A stretch of 11,224 nt of DNA from DAIOEK01 sp963721445 (GTDB lineage Bacteria > Chloroflexota > Anaerolineae > Anaerolineales > Anaerolineaceae). The stretch lies in assembly GCA_963721445.1 (NCBI GenBank), contig CAVRIZ010000009.1:1-11224 (forward strand), in the 5' to 3' direction. A program made the translations under genes and the position numbers. Below the pieces are notes generated by a model that was not told where the DNA came from, did not search any database, and saw only the letters and a list, made by a program, of their open reading frames with translations. Shown piece after piece: positions 7,298 through 11,224 of this stretch; the first letter of the stretch is position 1, and each line of letters starts with the position of its first letter.

Positions 7298-8501
7298 CTA
7301 TGGATAAGGCTGATTCAACCAGAGTTTATGGAGTCCATCACCCCTTGCCCACAAATTTGTGGAGACGATCATGTCCAAATCACCGTCCCCATCCATATCG
7401 GCAATTGCTACTCCAGAGCTGTTGAATGAGGCCACCTTGATCATGCTGTCTGAAAAGTTTCCCTTTCCATCATTCAACCATATTCTTGGACCAGATCTTC
7501 CAGCTACCCGTTACTGCATCCAGATCGCCGTCGCCATCCAAGTCACCTAATGCGGCGGTCAGGCTGTAGAGCAATCCCAGGTTTTGTCCACTGTCTGAAA
7601 ATTTCCCTTTACCGTCGTTTAACCATACTTTGTTGGCAGGGTCAGCCCCGCCGTGACTTGAATTGGCGATAAATGCGTCCAGGTCTCCATCCCCATCCAG
7701 ATCATCTAAAACCGCGGCATATGCGTTCGTGAATCCCAACCGTTGAGTGCTGTCAGAGAATTTGCCTGTGCCGTCGTTCAACCATAATACCGGGGCATTG
7801 TCTGTCGCCTCGCCATTGTTGGCAACTAATGCGTCCAGATCCCCATCTTGATCGACATCACCAAGGGACACGGCTGTGCCAAACCAGCTGCCCAGTTTTT
7901 GACCACTATCGCTGAAAATACCGCTACCATCATTCAGAAATACCTGATCGGGTTTTCCATTCCAGTTGGTGACGAAGGCATCCAGGTCACCGTCACCATC
8001 CAGATCGCCCAACGCCACCGACGAACTCTCCGAGCTTGTCAGGTTTTGATCGCTTACGCTAAAAATTCCTTTGCCTTCATTCAACCAGACTTCGTTGCCT
8101 GTCTCCTCAGTGATGAAGATGTCCAAAGACTTATCACCATTCAAGTCTCCGAAGGCGCCGCCAGTACTGGGCTTGAATTCCTGGTCACTCTTTGCGAGAT
8201 TACCCACTCCATCATTGAGCAACAGCACGCTGTTCTTATCCGTATTGCTGATCAGGGCATCGTTATCCCCATCGCCATCCACATCTCCAACCACGACTGA
8301 CGCGCCATCCCCCTGGCCGAGATCCTGCCCGCTGTCAATAAAAGTAAACGGGGCTGCTGGCGCCGGGCTGGGTAAAAGTGTTGGCGTGGATGTGGGTCTC
8401 GGTGTTGGTGCTGGTGTAACGGTTATTTTGGGTTGACATGCGCTCAGTATTGCAAGGATCAATATTGGATAACTCAACTGGATTACGATTCTTCGAAACA
8501 T
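7298..8501 (-). CDS. FG-GAP/VCBS repeat lipoprotein, predicted seven-bladed beta-propeller, frameshifted
   Basis: The ATG at 8499-8501 follows AAGGAGAAATC, a strong ribosome site. A signal peptide ends in lipobox L-S-A-C (Cys 22), then a Pro/Thr linker (TPAPTPRPTSTP...) and tandem repeats of about 40 residues. Each repeat has a calcium-binding loop of the form DxDGDxD followed by a WLNDG-like strand. As it stands the frame ends at 7470 after six loops. Removing one base near 7496 continues it as SGPRIWLNDGKGNFSDS..., adds a seventh loop (DMDGDGDLD) and a closing LWLN strand, and ends at 7298, about 400 residues in all. Seven repeats match the seven blades of integrin-alpha-like propellers. 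It is probably a surface-anchored, calcium-stabilised binding protein; the ligand is unknown. The repeats are also visible in DNA as a period of roughly 125 bases. Confidence 0.88.
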
Positions 8502-8906
8502 GATTTCTCCTTTTTTACTGGATATCGAGGACGAAAGGCATACGAACAAAGGCAAGAGCAACCATCAGAGTGAAATTCGAAAAATTCTCTGTATATCACT
8601 GGTTATCTGGCGAGGAGGCAAATACCCCACCAAGGATTCCGGTGGAGTTGGACCGGTCTAGATCGGTTATCTGGGCTAACTCCTCTTTCAGATAACTTAT
8701 TTCCATCTAATATTTCGAATTTGCCTGGCTCCATTCGATAAACCCTTATGTCCGAGTCGTTATTATGATTTTTGCCACATCTATTTTGATCATCACCTCA
8801 AGTCGATGGATATGCAATTTCTTTGAGATGAAGAACATCGGCAGGCTGTATTTACGGTACGCAATTGCGCTGCTTACTAATTACTCTAAACAGTGGAATA
8901 CGTAAT
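8502..8906. other. Intergenic region with repeats and an MDR gene remnant
   Basis: This gap of about 400 bases has no intact gene. It contains GGTTATCTGG twice (8601-8610 and 8665-8674) and an 8-bp inverted pair GTTATCTG/CAGATAAC (8666-8673, 8689-8696) with a 15-base loop. A near-perfect 16-bp palindrome lies at 8652-8667, and a decayed dehydrogenase fragment lies at 8782-8868. The hairpin has no T-run, so I do not call it a terminator. Confidence 0.5.
8782..8868 (-). pseudogene. Decayed N-terminal fragment of an MDR dehydrogenase gene
   Basis: Read on the minus strand this gives AIAYRKYS, then with one base missing PADVLHLKEIAYPST, then after a further shift EVMIKI. This lines up with the start of the MDR protein at 807-1818 (AIVYTEYG-PADVLHLQEVEKPTP-DVLIKV). 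At DNA level the plus-strand stretch 8827-8845 matches 1769-1787 at 18 of 19 bases. There is no start codon, the frames are broken and nothing recognisable follows. It is therefore a relic of a second, related MDR gene in the same orientation, not a functional gene. Confidence 0.65.
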
Positions 8907-9569
8907 CTATACGGATAGAGCAGATTTCACGATAGGCCACAAGTCTGTCGGTTTTGCACTAAACGTATCGTTAAACAAGATTGCTGCAGTTACGACAAAA
9001 GCAAAAAACCCAATAACAACACCGATTTGTAGCAACGATGTTTTCTGAATCGCTTGTTTCGCCTTCAGATCACAAGTATCACCAGGACAGTATTGAGTTT
9101 TTTCTTTATGAAACATTGGATAAAATTTACACCCCAAACATATGCCGAAAACAGATTCAAAGAACAAGAAGGTCAGGCAGATTTGACAAATAATCCCAGT
9201 AACGAAGCTAGTTGAATTCATTACAACCAATAGCAAAAATATGATCGAGGCTAGCACCAGACCGATCGTCCAGGCAAACTTTTTTTGCGCCGCTCCGACA
9301 TATTCGGGCGTTTGTCCACCTACTATCAGCCTCCCGATTATTAATGAAGGGGAATACTTGGGGCTGATCATTACCCGTATAATGAAATCCGCTAGAAAGA
9401 ACGTATTGACCAATTTTATTAATAGAAAATTCTCTTTAAATATGACCAGCATCCAGGCCAGGAACATAAAGAAATACAGGATCCCTGCCGAGGCTCTTAT
9501 TTCCCGTTCGTTTAGTACAGGGATGTTATAGCCTTCTACGGTTTCCCCAAATTGTTTTGCTTTATTCAT
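8907..9569 (-). CDS. DUF4395 family membrane protein
   Basis: A complete 220-residue protein. After the N-terminal NEREIRA motif (about 20-26) come membrane segments at about 28-44, 50-66, 100-118, 122-142 and 180-200. The pattern PEYVGAAQKKFAWTIG (88-103) and the Cys-rich CQIC (128-131) and GICLGCKFY (142-150) are what I recognise as DUF4395. Cys 161 and Cys 166 add a further pair in a loop (YCPGDTCDLKAKQ). The paired cysteines suggest metal or thiol/sulfur chemistry at the membrane, but no activity is established for the family. The ATG at 9567-9569 has AAAAGGA about 8 bases upstream. It is followed by a gap of about 400 bases, so it is probably transcribed alone. The frame is intact. Confidence 0.82.
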   Translation of the reverse strand: MNKAKQFGETVEGYNIPVLNEREIRASAGILYFFMFLAWMLVIFKENFLLIKLVNTFFLADFIIRVMISPKYSPSLIIGRLIVGGQTPEYVGAAQKKFAWTIGLVLASIIFLLLVVMNSTSFVTGIICQICLTFLFFESVFGICLGCKFYPMFHKEKTQYCPGDTCDLKAKQAIQKTSLLQIGVVIGFFAFVVTAAILFNDTFSAKPTDLWPIVKSALSV

Positions 9570-10408
9570 GGTTTTTCCTTTTATTAATTACGCGAATGAT
9601 TTGATTGATTTGGACTTTTTCTAAGGATATAGATTGGTTGAGAATTATGTCTTACGAATCTCCTTTGTGACTGGTTCGACGGATTTAATTGAGAAGAATA
9701 TCCAGCCGATAATGCTTACATTTTGGGTATGCTTTGCAGGGAACCCTGATCGTAACTTGATACTTCCGTTGCATACTGTACAGGAGTATAGAGGCAACCG
9801 GGTATCGGTGAATAGACACTTTAGTGTTGGTTGGAGGTGTTGTTTTATTGGTAGGGGATAGAAGATAAGAACGGACTCTTACGTAATAGAAGTGTTGAAC
9901 CTTCGTATGTGTTGTTCGTGGAAAAAAAGGTATCTTCGTTACAATAAACCAATTTGCAGACGGCACCGGATATCCGATGGGTTCAAAAGGGCACACGTTC
10001 CCATGCCTCAACGCATATATTGCCGATCAAAATGTATGGAAATCAAATATTCTACTTTTCCACCAATGTATATGACATAAAAAACCAGCAGCTTAGGTGA
10101 GATAATTAGTCCCTTATATAGGAGAAATCAAAATTTATCGTGAAAATTAGTAAAATCATCCCTTTTACTGAATCTACTAGAAGTTATTTAGGTAAAATTT
10201 AGGACATTGGTTGTTCCAATCGGGTATAGTAATACTTAAGACAACTTGATTGATAAGCACAAATTGTTAGCGATAGCCAAAAAATCACATGATTGTTAAT
10301 TGACCAGAAAAAGCCCGGTCTCCAATAAGAAGGGATAATGAGAGTGGACTTATGGTGAACTGAGGTAGATCGGATAATGATAGCGGTTCGCTGATCAAAA
10401 AGTGAATT
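9570..10408. other. Long AT-rich gap with no convincing gene
   Basis: 839 bases, visibly richer in A and T than the flanking genes. No reading frame here has a start with a ribosome site plus recognisable protein sequence. A minus-strand stretch 9645-9878 is open for 78 codons without any ATG. Its end (CTVCNG..., GWIFFSIKSVEPV) reads protein-like and has a CxxC, so a broken gene is possible. ATTGG/CCAAT (10206-10220) form a 5-bp inverted repeat. I found no clear promoter for the PAS gene. Confidence 0.5.
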
Positions 10409-11224
10409 ATGTCCATAAAAACAGTTCTCAAAACGGAAAAACAATTAATAGCAGGAAAACGCCAATCTGCAAGCGCTCCTAAAAGTAGCCAAGCGGACAA
10501 TACGAGATATTCAAAGACGTAAGGCTGATTCATTTGGTAGTCAGGGTGATTATGTTGGGAAGAAAAAACCGATAATCGGTGCCGATCGAGTTTACAAGTT
10601 TCTCATCGATGAGATGAACCAAGGCGTTCTGACCCTGACGAAGAATGGGGAAATATTGTACGCAAATCATCGCTTTGCGGAGATGCTCAAGACATCCACC
10701 GAAAAAGTGATCGGATCGACGATTGAAACCTGGGTCGCACCCGACGATTTGCATATTTTTAAATCAATGCTTCGGAAAGGATCCAATGGAAACCACCGCA
10801 AACAAATTGGACTTATCGCCAGTGATGGAACATTGGTACCGATACTCCTTTCGGTTAGCCATTTACTTGGTAATGTGATGTCCGTTTCGTTCGGTCTGGT
10901 AGCAACAGAACTTACGGAACAAGAATACAAAGAAGAAATTGTGGTATCTGGTACATTAACACCGGGAATTGCTGACTTCATCCAATCAATCAAATACTGA
11001 GTTATTGAACATGTTTGAAATCCAGAACCGTACAGAGCAGGCATTGTACGAAAATGAGAAACGATTTCGAGCTTTAGTTGAAAACAATGTAGATGCCATT
11101 ACGTTATTGAATGCCAATGGTGTCACCCTATACGATAGCCCGGCTGCACCAGGGATGTTGGGCTACGGCCCTGAAGATTGGATCGGCCGAAATGTTTTTT
11201 CCCTAATCCACCCCGATGATTTAC
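10409..11224 (+). CDS. Multi-PAS sensor protein N-terminus (partial, twice frameshifted)
   Basis: Starting at ATG 10409 the protein reads MSIKTVLKTEKQLIA; after dropping one G at 10454-10455 it continues ENANLQALLKVAKRTIRDI, a coiled-coil leader. A first PAS domain follows (10597 to about 10920: KFLIDEMNQGVLTLT..NGEILYANHRFAEML, then DGTLVPILLSVS and LTEQEYKEEIV). That frame stops at 10998-11000. Shifting by one base somewhere in 10960-10997 continues through a linker (RELLTSSNQSNTELL...) into a second PAS domain (11065 on: RFRALVENNVDAITLL, GYGPEDWIGRNVF, HPDD), which runs off the right edge. Repeated PAS domains after a coiled coil are typical of cytoplasmic sensor or hybrid histidine kinases; the output domain lies outside the window. 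A TGA directly before the ATG fixes the start, but the ribosome site is weak. Confidence 0.8.

Noticed and set aside
7848..8436. Two long plus-strand open frames inside the FG-GAP gene
   Set aside because: They are the antisense of tandem repeats; the repetitive composition keeps several frames open and they show no family sequence or start signal.
8502..8561. Longer N-terminus for the FG-GAP protein
   Set aside because: AAGGAGAAATC directly precedes the ATG at 8499-8501, and the signal peptide begins there.
9685..10011. 108-codon minus-strand open frame in the AT-rich gap
   Set aside because: The protein has no recognisable domain, odd composition and no ribosome site; it is probably chance or part of a broken gene.
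1..11224. CRISPR array, transposase, integrase or defence genes
   Set aside because: I looked for them but saw no regularly spaced repeats and no such protein motifs. The only integration-like trace is the tRNA fragment.

Overview
The window looks like chromosomal DNA from a member of the Chloroflexota (Anaerolineae-like), probably a draft or long-read metagenomic assembly. The taxonomic clues are family-level: a MalT-like LuxR regulator next to a small conserved protein and DUF6326 membrane proteins, lipoproteins with Thr/Pro-rich linkers after the lipobox, and a PAS sensor with a coiled-coil leader. No marker gene is present, so the assignment is an inference.

Layout. Almost everything is on the minus strand. 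From right to left: a PAS sensor protein starts on the plus strand at about 10409 and runs off the right edge. An AT-rich stretch without a convincing gene (9570-10408) precedes a DUF4395 membrane protein (8907-9569). A gap with a decayed fragment of a medium-chain dehydrogenase gene (8782-8868) follows. Then come an FG-GAP/VCBS beta-propeller lipoprotein (7298-8501), a second lipoprotein (6692-7204) and an isoprenylcysteine-type membrane methyltransferase (5982-6552). The next gap holds the 3' half of a Met-type tRNA with a terminator (5735-5805). Left of it lies a regulator-led cluster: a large ATP-binding LuxR regulator (2780-5513), a small conserved protein (2402-2698), a DUF6326 protein (1859-2260), a zinc-free MDR oxidoreductase (807-1818) and a second DUF6326 protein (448-813). 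A third lipoprotein (1-260) runs off the left edge.

The most striking global feature is that five genes are each interrupted by frameshifts: MDR, LuxR, methyltransferase, FG-GAP protein and PAS protein (twice). Every one is resolved by removing a single base, after which the protein continues with family-typical sequence. Six one-base gains and no one-base loss in otherwise well-preserved long genes point to insertion-type sequencing or assembly error rather than decay, though real lesions cannot be excluded from sequence alone.

Working model (inference): the LuxR regulator controls the adjacent small protein / DUF6326 / MDR / DUF6326 unit, in which an oxidoreductase is made together with two paralogous four-helix membrane proteins. 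The tRNA fragment just upstream of the regulator may mark an old integration or recombination boundary. I see no CRISPR array, transposase, integrase or recognisable defence system.
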